64,000 nt of DNA from Curtobacterium pusillum (lineage in GTDB: Bacteria > Actinomycetota > Actinomycetes > Actinomycetales > Microbacteriaceae): contig NZ_VDZH01000008.1 of the NCBI RefSeq assembly GCF_007673235.1, positions 1-64,000 of the forward strand. Reading direction: 5' to 3'. Positions 1-8,870 of this stretch are shown piece after piece (the first letter of the stretch is position 1; each line of letters starts with the position of its first letter). Both the position numbers and the translations under genes were made by a program. The notes beneath the pieces were generated by a model. That model had not been told where the DNA came from. It saw only the letters and a program-made list of their open reading frames with translations, and did not search any database.

Positions 1-154
1 GCCGAACACACCCCGTGCGAGGGTGGAGAACCAGCGATGTGCGGCTGGTGAGCGCTCCGGGTGACTCCCGGTCTGTGCAAGCTATTCGGCGCCCTCCGGC
101 GAGGAGATTGGAATCCCGTACCCCGTTACCGCATCGTGACCAGCGCCGTCTTGA

Positions 155-168
155 TAGCCGATCGGCTA
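155..168. promoter_or_regulatory. Perfect 14-bp palindrome upstream of the MFS gene
   Basis: TAGCCGATCGGCTA is its own reverse complement and lies about 115 bp before the transporter start. The core ATCGGCTA recurs at 1449-1456 just after that gene and at 4781-4788, and a related 8-bp inverted repeat lies at 4813-4834. A dimeric regulator's operator is a plausible reading; no regulator gene stands next to it. The rest of 1-281 shows no gene I can support. Confidence 0.35.
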
Positions 169-281
169 CCGAGACGTCGACATGACCCGCGCGGTGTGCG
201 TACGATCGGCGCTGTCGGCGCTTCCGTCGGCGGATTGGGAGTGTGTCTCCCGGGTGGGTGGGCTCCGTTCGTGGAGCTCTC

Positions 282-1445
282 ATGGCTGTCGTCTATAAAC
301 GTCTCCTCGCAGATCGGCCCTTCGTCGCCGGTATCGGATCGGTTGCCCTCTCGGCTATTGCGCTCGGGATGATCCCCCTGTCGCTGATCCTCTCCTCCGG
401 AACGTCCCTGGTCGGCGGAGCTTTCGCCGCTGGCGCGTTCGGTCTGGCGAACGCGGTGGGCGTCCCGGTGCAGGGGGCCCTGATGGCTCGGGTCAGTGCG
501 CGTTGGGTCGTGGGTATCAGCGCATGTGTGAGCTGCGGCCTCATGCTCGCGGTCTCTGTAGCGCCGGTTTCGGCGGCGCTGGCGGTCCTCCTAGCTGGAG
601 CCGGGGTGTCGTTTCCGGCCCTTGCTGCAGCACTCCGAGCGTCGATCCCGCGCTCGTTCTCCGAGCCGGGGGAACGCGCCGGCGCCTACGCGCTGCTCTC
701 GGTCGCGTTCCAAGCGGGACTCGCGGTCGGGCCGGTGGTGGCGAGCCTTGTGGCGACCTCTGCCTGTCGACGTCTGAGTTTCGTGATCGTCGCGGCAGTG
801 ATCGTGTCTGCGGGGCTCCTGCTGGCGTTCTCGACGGGGGAAAGCGCTCCCGCGCGCTGTTCCGGGCCGCCCCTTGGAATGGCCGGCGTGGCGACGTTCG
901 GCCGGGTCCTCGCGATCGGCGGGCTGGTGAGCATGGCGACTGGGTCGTTGACCGTCATCGTGCCGGCGGTCGCACAGGCGGTCGGGAGCCGAGGACTGGC
1001 GGGGCCGGTGTTGGCGGCGCTGGCGCTGGGTGAAGCGGTTGGTGCGCTGCTCGTGGGCGCCCGCCCGTTGCCCGGCAGTCGGCGGTCGCACCTGGTCGCT
1101 GCTCTGGCGCTGACCGCGAGCGGGTACGCGGCATTGGCGCTCGTTGCTGACCAGCTCGTGCTCGTGGCGGCCTTGGTGTTCATCGCCGGGGCGCTGTCGA
1201 GCCCGGTGGCGATCCTCCTATCCGCTTCGCTCGACGACGTCGTGCAGCCGGGGATGCTTGCGAGCGCGTACGGCTTGGTCGTCGTGGCTGCTGTCGGAGG
1301 CGCTGCACTCGGGACGAGTGTGGCCGGCCTCATCGTCGTTGGCTCGTCTGGCATCGCCGGCGCAGCTGCCATGTCGGCCACCACGATCGCGGTCGCCGCG
1401 GCACTTGCTATTCCCCGCATCAAACGTCCGCCGATGTCGCACTGA
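282..1445 (+). CDS. MFS-type transporter
   Basis: The 387-residue product is almost entirely hydrophobic, with about twelve predicted membrane helices. Short Arg-rich loops and a charged middle section around residues 185-200 separate two six-helix halves, the layout of the major facilitator superfamily. It should sit in the cytoplasmic membrane and move a small molecule by proton coupling; the substrate cannot be read from the sequence. I chose the ATG at 282 because GGAG lies five bases upstream, rather than the GTG at 243. It stands alone, with no partner gene or regulator beside it. A drug or sugar efflux role is possible but not shown. Confidence 0.75.
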   Translation: MAVVYKRLLADRPFVAGIGSVALSAIALGMIPLSLILSSGTSLVGGAFAAGAFGLANAVGVPVQGALMARVSARWVVGISACVSCGLMLAVSVAPVSAALAVLLAGAGVSFPALAAALRASIPRSFSEPGERAGAYALLSVAFQAGLAVGPVVASLVATSACRRLSFVIVAAVIVSAGLLLAFSTGESAPARCSGPPLGMAGVATFGRVLAIGGLVSMATGSLTVIVPAVAQAVGSRGLAGPVLAALALGEAVGALLVGARPLPGSRRSHLVAALALTASGYAALALVADQLVLVAALVFIAGALSSPVAILLSASLDDVVQPGMLASAYGLVVVAAVGGAALGTSVAGLIVVGSSGIAGAAAMSATTIAVAAALAIPRIKRPPMSH

Positions 1446-1875
1446 AGGATCGGCTATCGGACACTCGTGCGGTACAGCCGGGAAGCGTTGCGCGCCTCTG
1501 CGCGGCCGTCCTCGTTCAACACTCGTGTCGCGCATCGGCTTTGAACCCAGAAAGTGTGGTGACGCTCGGCGCGGACGGATGGCTCCAGTAATCGTCAGCG
1601 GCCGGGGTGGGCGCTTTTGGGGCGCCGCGACGCCATGTCTAGTCCGGGACGGTTCCGCTGGCGGCCGACCAGCCGACGCATACGGATCGGGGGCGCCTAG
1701 TAGTTGGTCAGGCCCGAGCGTCCCAGCCACCCATGTGAAGCGGACCTCGCCGGGTCGCGGGCAATGTCACATGCCTGGTAGAAAAGCAGAACCCCGGCCG
1801 TGTGATCTGACCAACAGGTGGCCTACAGGGACGGTTCCGGGGTGTTGACTCAACACTATACGCAGGTGGGGGAGC
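1446..1875. other. Non-coding stretch, no supported gene
   Basis: This gap holds open frames on both strands, but none has a convincing ribosome site or recognisable protein features. It begins with another copy of the ATCGGCTA core (1449-1456). The last bases supply the purine-rich ribosome site of the Abi-like gene. Confidence 0.5.
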
Positions 1876-2544
1876 ATGAGCAACCAGTCTTGGGCGTTCT
1901 TCGAGCGACACTTCGGACCGGATCGGTTGAAGCACTACCTCGCGGCCGCGGGTAACGACACGGCAAAGGCTGAGGCGCTGTACGAGTGGAACGTCGATGC
2001 TGCATCGGCGTTCTGGGGATCACTCGGGCACCTTGAGGTCGCGCTCCGCAACACGATTGATGAGCGTATGACGATCCGACATACGCGCCTGGGACGACCG
2101 AGCCACTGGATCTTCGACGACGACCATGAGTTCGGCCGACGGAATCCGCCGGCAAAACACAGGTACCCGTACGTCGATGTGGACACAGCGAAACGACGTG
2201 TGACGAAGAACCACAAGCCGGTCACCCCCAGCCAGGTGATCTCGGAGATCTCGTTCGGGTTCTGGCATCAGATGGTGTCGCAGGGCCAGATGGTCTTCTG
2301 GCCGGACATCGCCACTGGGTTCCCGCATGCCCCGGACCGCGCGCAAAGCACTGTGCGGGAACCGATCAGTCGGCTTCGTGACTTCCGGAACCGCATCGGT
2401 CACCACCATCGCATCTGGTCGGAGGATCTTCATGCTCGGTACGGCGACATCCTCACCGTTGCCGGCTACATCGCTCCCGACCTTCGGGCGTGGATCGATG
2501 CCCAGTCCGCTGTTCCGGGGGTACTCGGAACACGTCCGGTCTAG
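1876..2544 (+). CDS. Abi-like (Abi_2/AbiD-AbiF type) protein
   Basis: The 222-residue protein has the look of the Abi_2 family: a helical N-terminus with an ALYEWN segment, the phrase SLGHLEVALRNTIDERM near residues 50-66, and a late RNRIGHHHRIW motif near 171-181. That last motif resembles the R-x4-6-H signature of HEPN ribonucleases, the fold assigned to this family. Members are abortive-infection proteins thought to cleave RNA during phage infection. The start has a strong GGGGGAG site. It lies 70 bp from the convergent CBASS pair, which fits a small defence island. Family assignment is by motif recall; antiphage activity is inference. Confidence 0.7.
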   Translation: MSNQSWAFFERHFGPDRLKHYLAAAGNDTAKAEALYEWNVDAASAFWGSLGHLEVALRNTIDERMTIRHTRLGRPSHWIFDDDHEFGRRNPPAKHRYPYVDVDTAKRRVTKNHKPVTPSQVISEISFGFWHQMVSQGQMVFWPDIATGFPHAPDRAQSTVREPISRLRDFRNRIGHHHRIWSEDLHARYGDILTVAGYIAPDLRAWIDAQSAVPGVLGTRPV

Positions 2545-2614
2545 GCCGAGCGGTCTGGCGTAGGGAGCGGTTTATCGGGTGTCGGGTCGCCCCCGTGGTC
2601 TGTGTACCGCTGCG

Positions 2615-3529
2615 TTAGCCGTTGCCGCGCAGCGTGGCTGCAGCGGCGTGCATTGCTCGTTCGTTGCGTCGGCGGGTAATCCGGTAGAGCCAGTCGGGGA
2701 TCTGTGGGGTGGTTCGACGGAGGTCGAAGAGCCGTTCTTGCCACACCAGAAGCTCCTGACCGTCGATCGCGGGTTGGTCCGGGGACAGGCGCAGGGCGAT
2801 GGTCGCGGCGAGGTCGGAGCGGTCCCGGGCAGCTTTCCAGGTACTCACGAGGTACTCGCTGACGTCGAGAACCGCTGGCAAGACGGGGAACAGCGCGCCG
2901 AGGAGGAAGTCCGACAGGGTGATGTCTGTTACGGACGCCCAAACGATCAGGATGACGGTCCATAGGACCGCGACCGCAGCCCAGATGATGACCGTGGTGC
3001 GGATGAGCCGGCCGGTGTAGGAGGCGTTACTGCGCTGGGCGATCGCGACGGATACCGCACCGGCATCAGCCGGGTCGATCGGGTACCAGTCGAGCAGGTT
3101 CTCCTTCGCCGCGATCTGGTGCAGGCGGTCGTCCCTGCCGCTCAGGAGCGCTACTTCCTCGGGCTCTGGCCGTTCAGACCGGGTGATGGTTCTGGGCATG
3201 GCGAAGAGCATCTGGTCGAGCTCCTCCTGCACGCAGGCGGCTTTCACCATCGTGCGGGCCTCCAGTACCGTCAGGAGGGTTCGTCCAGCGAACAGCCACG
3301 CCCCGGTGATCGCGCCGATGACCACTGCTGCGCTCGGGACCAGCAACGCCACGAACGGGGCTGCGAGGCCGAGCACGAGCAGCCCGACCCATCGGATGCC
3401 CTGCCAGGCCTTGGCGCGCGTGTAGAGGCGCCGCTGCGCGATGAGTAGTCGGAGCGCGCCAGCCTCGTTCTGGCGTTGCTTGATGACGGCGCTCTCCGGC
3501 GGCGTGTACTCCGCGTGCGCCATGGGCAT
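2615..3529 (-). CDS. S-4TM effector of a CBASS system
   Basis: The 304-residue protein carries four likely membrane helices in two pairs (about 45-64, 66-86, 176-198 and 203-225). Between the pairs is a soluble section containing LLDWYPIDP and IAQRSN, features I associate with the S-4TM (SMODS-associated 4TM) family. Known members are CBASS effectors that sit in the membrane and damage it when a cyclic nucleotide binds, killing the infected cell. Its ATG shares one base with the stop of the upstream CD-NTase gene (TGATG), so the two are translationally coupled. An alternative ATG lies two codons inside. A receptor function in this host is inferred. Confidence 0.8.
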   Translation of the reverse strand: MPMAHAEYTPPESAVIKQRQNEAGALRLLIAQRRLYTRAKAWQGIRWVGLLVLGLAAPFVALLVPSAAVVIGAITGAWLFAGRTLLTVLEARTMVKAACVQEELDQMLFAMPRTITRSERPEPEEVALLSGRDDRLHQIAAKENLLDWYPIDPADAGAVSVAIAQRSNASYTGRLIRTTVIIWAAVAVLWTVILIVWASVTDITLSDFLLGALFPVLPAVLDVSEYLVSTWKAARDRSDLAATIALRLSPDQPAIDGQELLVWQERLFDLRRTTPQIPDWLYRITRRRNERAMHAAAATLRGNG

Positions 3530-4353
3530 CAGACGCCGAGGAGCAGCTTCAGCTGCGCGATGGCGTTCACAGAATCCCCTGCCGCGTCGTACTCCTTCGC
3601 CTTGCGCGCCCGAGAGACTGCCGTGTCCAGCTTCGACAGCGCATCAGTGCGGGTGGAATCGGATGATGTTGCGGTGAACCGGGATCCCAGACCAGTCGGA
3701 TCGTTCATGGCGGCGAGCTCGGCGTCGTGCATCTTCTTCAACGCCGCGTGTAGGTCCCAGACCGCGGAGTACGAGGACTCACCGTCGATGTGCTTCGCTG
3801 CGCGCATCTCGAGGTAGCAGGACGACACCGGCACGTTCCTCTGGTACTTCCAGATCTTGACCTGCCGAGCGAGCTTCTTCGCAGCGCCGTCGAACTTCTT
3901 GTTGACGGTGTTCACCCACGTGTTGTGGTCATCGGGGTGTGTCTTCATCCACCCGCCGGTGGGGTCTGGGATCGAGTAGCCGCTGTCCGTGATGTAGCCC
4001 GGGACGACTTCCACGTCACCGTCCGCGAACCGGCAAACCACCGCCGGTCGTCGGACGACGACCGTGGTGAACGGGAACCGCTCCTGCAGGGCGCTCTTGA
4101 CATTGTTGAGGGCCGTCCAGGGAGACTCGGGCTTGGTTCCCTTCAGGGACACCAAGTAGTCGGCGTCGCTGTAGCTGCGGATGCCGGTGCCATGGCGGAG
4201 CGACCCGATCTCGAACATTCGGTAGACGCCGAGCTTTGCGTCGAGCTTGTTCTCGATCTCGGTCCGGTGCCGTCGTGCGCCGTCGAACTGCGTGGACGAG
4301 GGGATCCAGGCCCGGGTTGTGTCCTGGAGCCATGCGGAGGCCGTCTGTGTCAC
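3529..4353 (-). CDS. CD-NTase (cyclic oligonucleotide synthase) of CBASS
   Basis: The 274-residue protein has the nucleotidyltransferase core of the SMODS/CD-NTase family: Gly50-Ser51 followed by Asp63 and Asp65 in SYSDADYLV, and a third acidic residue, Asp113, in DGDVEVVPGY. These three aspartates would bind the two metals. After phage sensing such enzymes make cyclic di- or trinucleotides that activate a partner, here the S-4TM membrane protein. No Cap2/Cap3 or HORMA/TRIP13 gene accompanies it, so this is a minimal type I layout. The GTG start follows GAGG by seven bases. The nucleotide product cannot be predicted from sequence alone. Confidence 0.85.
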   Translation of the reverse strand: MTQTASAWLQDTTRAWIPSSTQFDGARRHRTEIENKLDAKLGVYRMFEIGSLRHGTGIRSYSDADYLVSLKGTKPESPWTALNNVKSALQERFPFTTVVVRRPAVVCRFADGDVEVVPGYITDSGYSIPDPTGGWMKTHPDDHNTWVNTVNKKFDGAAKKLARQVKIWKYQRNVPVSSCYLEMRAAKHIDGESSYSAVWDLHAALKKMHDAELAAMNDPTGLGSRFTATSSDSTRTDALSKLDTAVSRARKAKEYDAAGDSVNAIAQLKLLLGV

Positions 4354-4852
4354 GAATGTCCTCGTCTCTAGTGTCGGTCAGCGCGGAAGCGCTAGTGACA
4401 ATTATTCACCCAACGTCCGACATCTCCACAAAGCCCGCGGCGCGGGAGACGGTCACGGTGGGGGAGGGCTGTGCGGCCAGCGCTAGGGGGCGCTGGCCGC
4501 ACGAGGTGCCGCGTATCCGGTTGGTGGTGGAGCTGCTACCGGGTGGGATCAGTCACCCGGTGGGACCCAGTTCGTGCCGCGGGTATACGCCCGGCTCAGG
4601 GAGCGCGCCGGAAGCATTCCAAGATCATTCGAACGCACCGCAGCATCGTTGTTGAACCGTCAGTAGGGAAGATCACTCCAAATCTCACCCGGTCGCGAGC
4701 GGTTGCGGAGCTCGGGCGTGAGTCAGGTGCGATCTCGCGATGCCGGCAGGGCGAATTCTGCTCACATCGCGCGCAAGCGGATCGGCTAACGGACTCGCGG
4801 TGACGGCCAAGGTTCGGCTATCCGCTTAGCCGAAAGGTGGTTCGGTGGAGTA
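4354..4852. other. Gap between CBASS and the 106-aa gene
   Basis: I see no gene here. On the left it must hold the promoter of the leftward CBASS operon; on the right it holds repeated CGGCTA-type half sites. Several short frames lack ribosome sites. Confidence 0.45.
4813..4834. promoter_or_regulatory. 8-bp inverted repeat before the 106-aa gene
   Basis: TTCGGCTA (4813-4820) and TAGCCGAA (4827-4834) are perfect inverse copies around a six-base spacer. The repeat ends about 18 bases before an ATG with a GGTGGAG ribosome site, and another ATCGGCTA copy lies at 4781-4788. It could be an operator or a 5' hairpin. The same core is found near the MFS gene. Confidence 0.4.
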
Positions 4853-5173
4853 ATGGGTGATGCGATGGCGGACCGGATTGAGCGAGTGGCGGCGGACGCG
4901 ATCCGTACCGGGTTCCAGGAGCAGGGGAGTGCGCAGGTCGCAGCTGGCGATCTCCGGCTGCCGCCCGAGCGGTGGCGTGCGCTTGCGCGCAAGGTCGGGC
5001 GTGAGGTCGGTCGCGGCGTGCAGACGCTGGAGTCGGGCGGTTCGGTGTGGGCGGTATTGCGGGACTGGCCACGCGATGAACGCGAGCAGGGTATCCACGA
5101 CGCCGCGCTCCGCGCGGCGTCCGCCGCAGCCGTCCTGCATCCGCCGAAGGGCGGCCCGCGCCCGATCCTCTGA
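4853..5173 (+). CDS. Small hypothetical protein (106 aa)
   Basis: I do not recognise this protein. It is probably soluble and mostly helical: an N-terminal helix (ADRIERVAADAIRTGFQEQ), a middle segment LPPERWRALARKVGREVGR that could be a helix-turn-helix-like element, and an Ala-rich C-terminal helix. A GGTGGAG site sits correctly before the ATG. The gene lies downstream of an inverted repeat and about 90 bp before the next rightward gene, so the two may share a transcript. A DNA-binding role is possible but unsupported. Confidence 0.55.
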   Translation: MGDAMADRIERVAADAIRTGFQEQGSAQVAAGDLRLPPERWRALARKVGREVGRGVQTLESGGSVWAVLRDWPRDEREQGIHDAALRAASAAAVLHPPKGGPRPIL

Positions 5174-5265
5174 GGAGGGTGTGCGCGGGGCTGTGGCTCT
5201 CGACATCGACGCCTGATGGTGGGAAGTTATCCACAGGCCCTTCGGGGTGATCGGGAGGAGACAGG

Positions 5266-5871
5266 ATGCGTTCGGATCAGCCCATCGAGTCGGCGTGGCC
5301 ACAAGACATGGCGTTGGTGATCGAGGAGTTCCCCGCCCCGTTCATGCAGTTGCTCTATGTCCGTCACGCGTGGCGGATAGAGAACTGGATCCAGGTGCCG
5401 GCGCTGGACCCCGAACCGGCTGTCGGGTCGTCGGCGCGGCCGGCGTCCCTGTCGGCGGAGACCGCGGCAGCCCGGTGGGAGGCGGCGTGGAAGCAGAACT
5501 TCTACTGGTACCACCGGCCGCTACCTGGCTCGAGCACCGAGGAGTTCGACCTCGCGGAGCACTTCGGGTACACGGGTCCGTCGTGGTGGTTCACGGAGTA
5601 CGGCACGGACGGTATCGACGTCGCCGCGTACGACGCGTGGACGAAGCAGCTCGAGGCGTTGAAGACCACGCATGTGTTCCAGACGCCGGAACGGGTCGCT
5701 GTCGACTCGGTCGCGGCGGCATGGCGGAAGGGGCTGCGGAGCATCTTCGTGATGCCGTTCGCGACGTCGGATGGCGCGGAGTGGAACGGGGTCAGTTCGG
5801 TGACGGTGGGCGCGCGAACGCGGTTGGACCCGGACCGGTATCCAACCGCGTTCACCTATCAGCCGGCGTGA
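5266..5871 (+). CDS. Hypothetical protein (201 aa)
   Basis: The product is soluble and unusually rich in aromatic residues (FYWYHRPLP near 75-85, PSWWFTEYG near 105-113). It has no signal peptide or membrane segment. GGGAGGAGA lies eight to ten bases before the ATG, giving a confident start. I cannot place it in a family. Its only context is the small rightward gene before it and the convergent secreted-protein gene after it. Confidence 0.65.
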   Translation: MRSDQPIESAWPQDMALVIEEFPAPFMQLLYVRHAWRIENWIQVPALDPEPAVGSSARPASLSAETAAARWEAAWKQNFYWYHRPLPGSSTEEFDLAEHFGYTGPSWWFTEYGTDGIDVAAYDAWTKQLEALKTTHVFQTPERVAVDSVAAAWRKGLRSIFVMPFATSDGAEWNGVSSVTVGARTRLDPDRYPTAFTYQPA

Positions 5872-5875
5872 GTGC

Positions 5876-6481
5876 TCACCAGGTGTCGAACGGGCCGCCG
5901 GAGTAGCAGACGTCTCCGTCGACGAGGATTGCGTACGAGCCGAGGGTGACCTGCGCGTCACCGCCGCTGCCGGAGTACGCGATCGTCGCCGTCTGCGGCT
6001 GCCCGGTCCAGCTGGGGCTGCTGTTCAGGCCGGAGAAGTTGAACACGTGTGCGATCTTCCCCGTTGCGGCGGGGACAGCGTTGACGTGCCAGTTCTGCGA
6101 GACCGAGGTCAGGCGGACCTTGTAGCTGGTAAACACGGTCACCTTCGCGGGGCTCGTGTAGTACGCGGTGACTGTGGAGGAGCCGCAGTCGCCGGAGACG
6201 GTGTTGAGTACGTGCACACCGGTCGGCTTGGAAGCGGCGACGAGCGCTTTCGCGTCGTCGGTGACGGGTACGGAGCTCTGGGTGCCGTCGGCGGCGGTGA
6301 CGATCTTGAAGCCGTGCGCTTCGGCGACCTTCGCGTCGTAGCCCTTCGACACCATCGGGGCAGTCGAGGTGACCACCTTGGGTGCGGTGTCGGCCAGCGC
6401 GGGGGCGCCTGCGCCGAGTGCTCCGAGCGCGACGACTGCTGCTCCTGCAGCGGCCAATGGGCGCCATGAACGATGAGTCAT
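5876..6481 (-). CDS. Secreted hypothetical protein
   Basis: The 201-residue protein starts MTHRSWRPLAAAGAAVV, a typical signal peptide with a basic start, a hydrophobic core and an Ala-x-Ala cleavage region near APALADTA. The mature part is rich in Thr, Ser and Val, with two separated cysteines (SGDCGSS and DVCYSGG) that could form a disulfide, and ends in a beta-rich segment. I chose the ATG at 6481 because GAAGGGA stands just upstream; an in-frame ATG six codons earlier overlaps that site. The function is unknown. Its stop codon is only four bases from that of the convergent gene. Confidence 0.7.
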   Translation of the reverse strand: MTHRSWRPLAAAGAAVVALGALGAGAPALADTAPKVVTSTAPMVSKGYDAKVAEAHGFKIVTAADGTQSSVPVTDDAKALVAASKPTGVHVLNTVSGDCGSSTVTAYYTSPAKVTVFTSYKVRLTSVSQNWHVNAVPAATGKIAHVFNFSGLNSSPSWTGQPQTATIAYSGSGGDAQVTLGSYAILVDGDVCYSGGPFDTW

Positions 6482-6914
6482 TGCTGTTCCCTTCAGCAAG
6501 AATCCGGGCCGCGCGGCGGAGATGCCGGACTGCTACCGGAGCCGGAGCGTGTCCGACGGGGACAGGTCTACGCCCTGGTAGGCCGCACCGATAGGGCGCA
6601 ATGACGTTCCGTCACGAAATCATCCTCTGGGAGGAGGAGGAAACTGCCCACCAAAGTGCGGCGAACGGGGCACACAGCGAGGTATGCCCTGACGTCGCTG
6701 CGTTGCGCAGGCCTTCGGAGGAGTCGTGGCAATCTTGTCGATATCGGCTGCTCAAGGTGGATGCGTACGGGCAGAGTGGTGTTCTTCCCGGCTGGCACAC
6801 CAATCACGCAGTCGGAGCTCGCGGACGCCGTCAGTCGGTTCGCTGGGGGTGGACTGGCCGTTCTGCTGAACGTCCCCCGCTTGAGGTACAGTCCTGCCAA
6901 CAAGGGAGGACCGG
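6482..6914. other. Divergent intergenic region
   Basis: This 433-bp gap lies between the leftward secreted-protein gene and a rightward membrane-protein gene and must contain both promoters. Open frames on both strands have no supporting features. A hexamer TACAGT shortly before the AAGGGAGG site of the right-hand gene could be a -10 box, but I find no matching -35. Confidence 0.4.
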
Positions 6915-7577
6915 ATGGTGAATGCGATTGTCAGTGCCGCCGTGTGGGTGGTTCTGAACACGTTGATCGTATTGGGGGCGCTGTGGCTGTGGAACCGTCG
7001 AGGCGACCGCTCCGCGCGCCAAGCCCAGCGTCTGGTTCTCTTGACCAGCCTTGCGATGATCTTCCTTGGACTGCTGCCCCTGTATGAGCACCCGGTGCTG
7101 TTGCAGCGAGCGTTCTTGTTCGCGTTCACACTCGGCCTAGTCGGAGCTGTCTTCGGCGTCATCCTGGACGTGCGTGAACGAATGGAGGCTCGCCGCCGGC
7201 GGAGGGACGCTCTCTTGCGTGGCTACCCCACGGTCCCAACGTACGTCGGCGGTTGGGGAGCGTTCTGGATCGGGATGGCCACGTACTTCATCGCGGGGCT
7301 CGTTCTCCTCGCCGCGGCGTCCGCGCTGTCGTGGGTAAGCGCGGTAGCGGCGGTGGCCGACGGATCGCCGGAACGGTGGCACACCCTCACCTCCGACAAC
7401 TTGATCACGTTGGCGTGCGTCGCGCTTGTCATCAGCATCGTTGTTGGTGTTGCTGTCTGGGCGCGCGGCGTTGTTCGCAGGCGTTACTGGGCGGACTTGA
7501 CCGCCGGCATCGAGTACCGAGAAGCGGCCGCGGGCGAGCGAGCTGTACAGCAGCTGCGCGGCGAGGCCGTGCAGTAG
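6915..7577 (+). CDS. Membrane protein of unknown function (220 aa)
   Basis: Five membrane helices are apparent: residues 4-25, about 40-55, 64-82, about 108-135 and 162-185. They are separated by Arg-rich loops (DVRERMEARRRRRD), which by the positive-inside rule face the cytoplasm. The soluble tail after residue 190 carries the segment YREAAAGERAVQQLRGEAV. A strong AAGGGAGGA ribosome site precedes the ATG. No catalytic motif or family was recognised, and the neighbours give no clue. Confidence 0.65.
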   Translation: MVNAIVSAAVWVVLNTLIVLGALWLWNRRGDRSARQAQRLVLLTSLAMIFLGLLPLYEHPVLLQRAFLFAFTLGLVGAVFGVILDVRERMEARRRRRDALLRGYPTVPTYVGGWGAFWIGMATYFIAGLVLLAAASALSWVSAVAAVADGSPERWHTLTSDNLITLACVALVISIVVGVAVWARGVVRRRYWADLTAGIEYREAAAGERAVQQLRGEAVQ

Positions 7578-7670
7578 CGTCACGGCGCGCCCGCTGACGC
7601 GGTCAGCATTGATCGTCTATCGGGACGGGAAATCGCGCGCTTGGACCCCTCGACCTCCTACCCTGACGGG

Positions 7671-8330
7671 ATGGACTCCTGGATGATCGAGGCTCAACTT
7701 CCGGACCACCCTGTGACACTCATCGTCATCAGCGCGTACGGGTTGGTGGATCATGTCGCTCCATTCGACTCGCCCTTGAAGATCGCGCACGACATCGACG
7801 GATTCAACGACGTTGGGACCGAAGGGTTCCCTTTTGATCCGCCCACTGTGCCCATCTTCGAGGCGACCGAGGGGGGACGGGATGTTTCGGGTATGGAGCT
7901 GCAGTTCAGAGCGTCGGCCTCCACCCCGATCAGGTCGAGCGCCGTGGTCCTCAACATCACGTACGTCCCAGACTTCACGATGCCGACAGCTGCCGAGGAG
8001 TCGCTGGCGCAGGCACGCATCGACTCAATGGAGCAGTACCAGAAAAGCACTGACGGTCCGCAGCCGGGCGACGATGTACCGGTCGCGGTGACCGTTCGGC
8101 AAGTGCAGAAGATCGCAGCCATCATCGATGCTGCCCGGCAGGGCCAGGCGGCGTATGCGGACCTGCTCGACAAGGTGACCTGGTTCCTCACGGTCGCGGC
8201 TCTGGAAGCGAACCCGCACATCGACGCTCGACACAGCCGGTCGGCGGCGGAACTTTGGGCGGAGCTCGATGTTTCGGTGCCGTGGCCACTCCATGGTCCG
8301 CCGCGTTCCCAGCCGGACATCGACTCGTGA
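7671..8330 (+). CDS. Hypothetical protein (about 219 aa)
   Basis: A soluble acidic protein without signal peptide. The N-terminal half reads as beta structure (HPVTLIVISAYGLVDH; VVLNITYVPDF) and the C-terminal part as two helices around VRQVQKIAAIIDAARQGQAAYADLLDKV. The start is uncertain: an in-frame TTG at 7641 and the ATG at 7671 are both open and neither has a good ribosome site. I found no family match by eye. Confidence 0.55.
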   Translation: MDSWMIEAQLPDHPVTLIVISAYGLVDHVAPFDSPLKIAHDIDGFNDVGTEGFPFDPPTVPIFEATEGGRDVSGMELQFRASASTPIRSSAVVLNITYVPDFTMPTAAEESLAQARIDSMEQYQKSTDGPQPGDDVPVAVTVRQVQKIAAIIDAARQGQAAYADLLDKVTWFLTVAALEANPHIDARHSRSAAELWAELDVSVPWPLHGPPRSQPDIDS

Positions 8331-8641
8331 CGTATCAGGGCTAGCACCGAAGCGATGCACGGCGTAGCCTGCTGCTCGGATTCGGTTTGAGCTTGCTCCT
8401 GGGTCCTCGGCTCGCCGTCCGTTCGCGGTGAGGTCGCGGCGACGGTGCCGGACCAGTGGGGCATTGGCACCGTCGCAGCGATCGACACCAGAGTCGGCCG
8501 CTGCGCGGCTGCGCCCTGTCTCCGCTGCGCTGCGCAGGCCATCGAATGGGCCGTGGATGGTGTCCGACGTCGGCCGTCTGTGCTCGAGGTGGCCGGTAGT
8601 GGGGAGGGGGTGTGCCCTGTTCATCGGGTTACGCTCCGCGG
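8331..8641. other. Gap without a supported gene
   Basis: I see no gene in these 311 bases. Open frames cross it on both strands without ribosome sites or protein-like composition. Confidence 0.4.
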
Positions 8642-8824
8642 GTGGACGATGAGCTCGAGGCGTTGCGGTGGCTGACCGTGGACGAGCTCGCGGCCGCGCG
8701 TCGACGAGCGATTAAGGCGTGGAATCTTCTGGACCGCTCGGCGCCGGACTACGCGCAGCGGCAGGCGGCGTTGCAGCGGGAGTTGTTGAAGATCCGGCTG
8801 GTGCAGGACGAGCGGCGGTCATGA
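8642..8824 (+). CDS. Small helical protein (60 aa)
   Basis: The reading begins at a GTG and gives a strongly helical, charged peptide (LEALRWLTVDELAAARRRAIKAWN near its start, then QAALQRELLKIRLVQDERRS). No Shine-Dalgarno sequence is clear, so the start and even the gene are uncertain. It ends just before the LexA-type box. The composition suggests a coiled-coil or DNA-binding helix pair, but nothing more can be said. Confidence 0.45.
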   Translation: MDDELEALRWLTVDELAAARRRAIKAWNLLDRSAPDYAQRQAALQRELLKIRLVQDERRS

Positions 8825-8834
8825 CGCGCACTGT

Positions 8835-8850
8835 TCGAACATACGTTCGA
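8835..8850. promoter_or_regulatory. Actinobacterial LexA/SOS box
   Basis: TCGAACATACGTTCGA matches the actinobacterial LexA consensus TCGAACRNRYGTTCGA exactly, and the inverted symmetry extends to GTTCGAAC on both sides (8833-8852). It lies 20 bp before the ATG at 8871, a normal operator position. The following gene pair would then be repressed by host LexA and released on DNA damage, or when single-stranded DNA accumulates during conjugative entry. Confidence 0.8.
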
Positions 8851-8870
8851 ACACGTGGGATCATGGCCCG

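Noticed and set aside
8835-8850. Reading the GTTCGAAC repeats as part of a CRISPR-like or iteron array
   Set aside because: Only two half-sites of one palindrome are present; the exact LexA consensus explains them.
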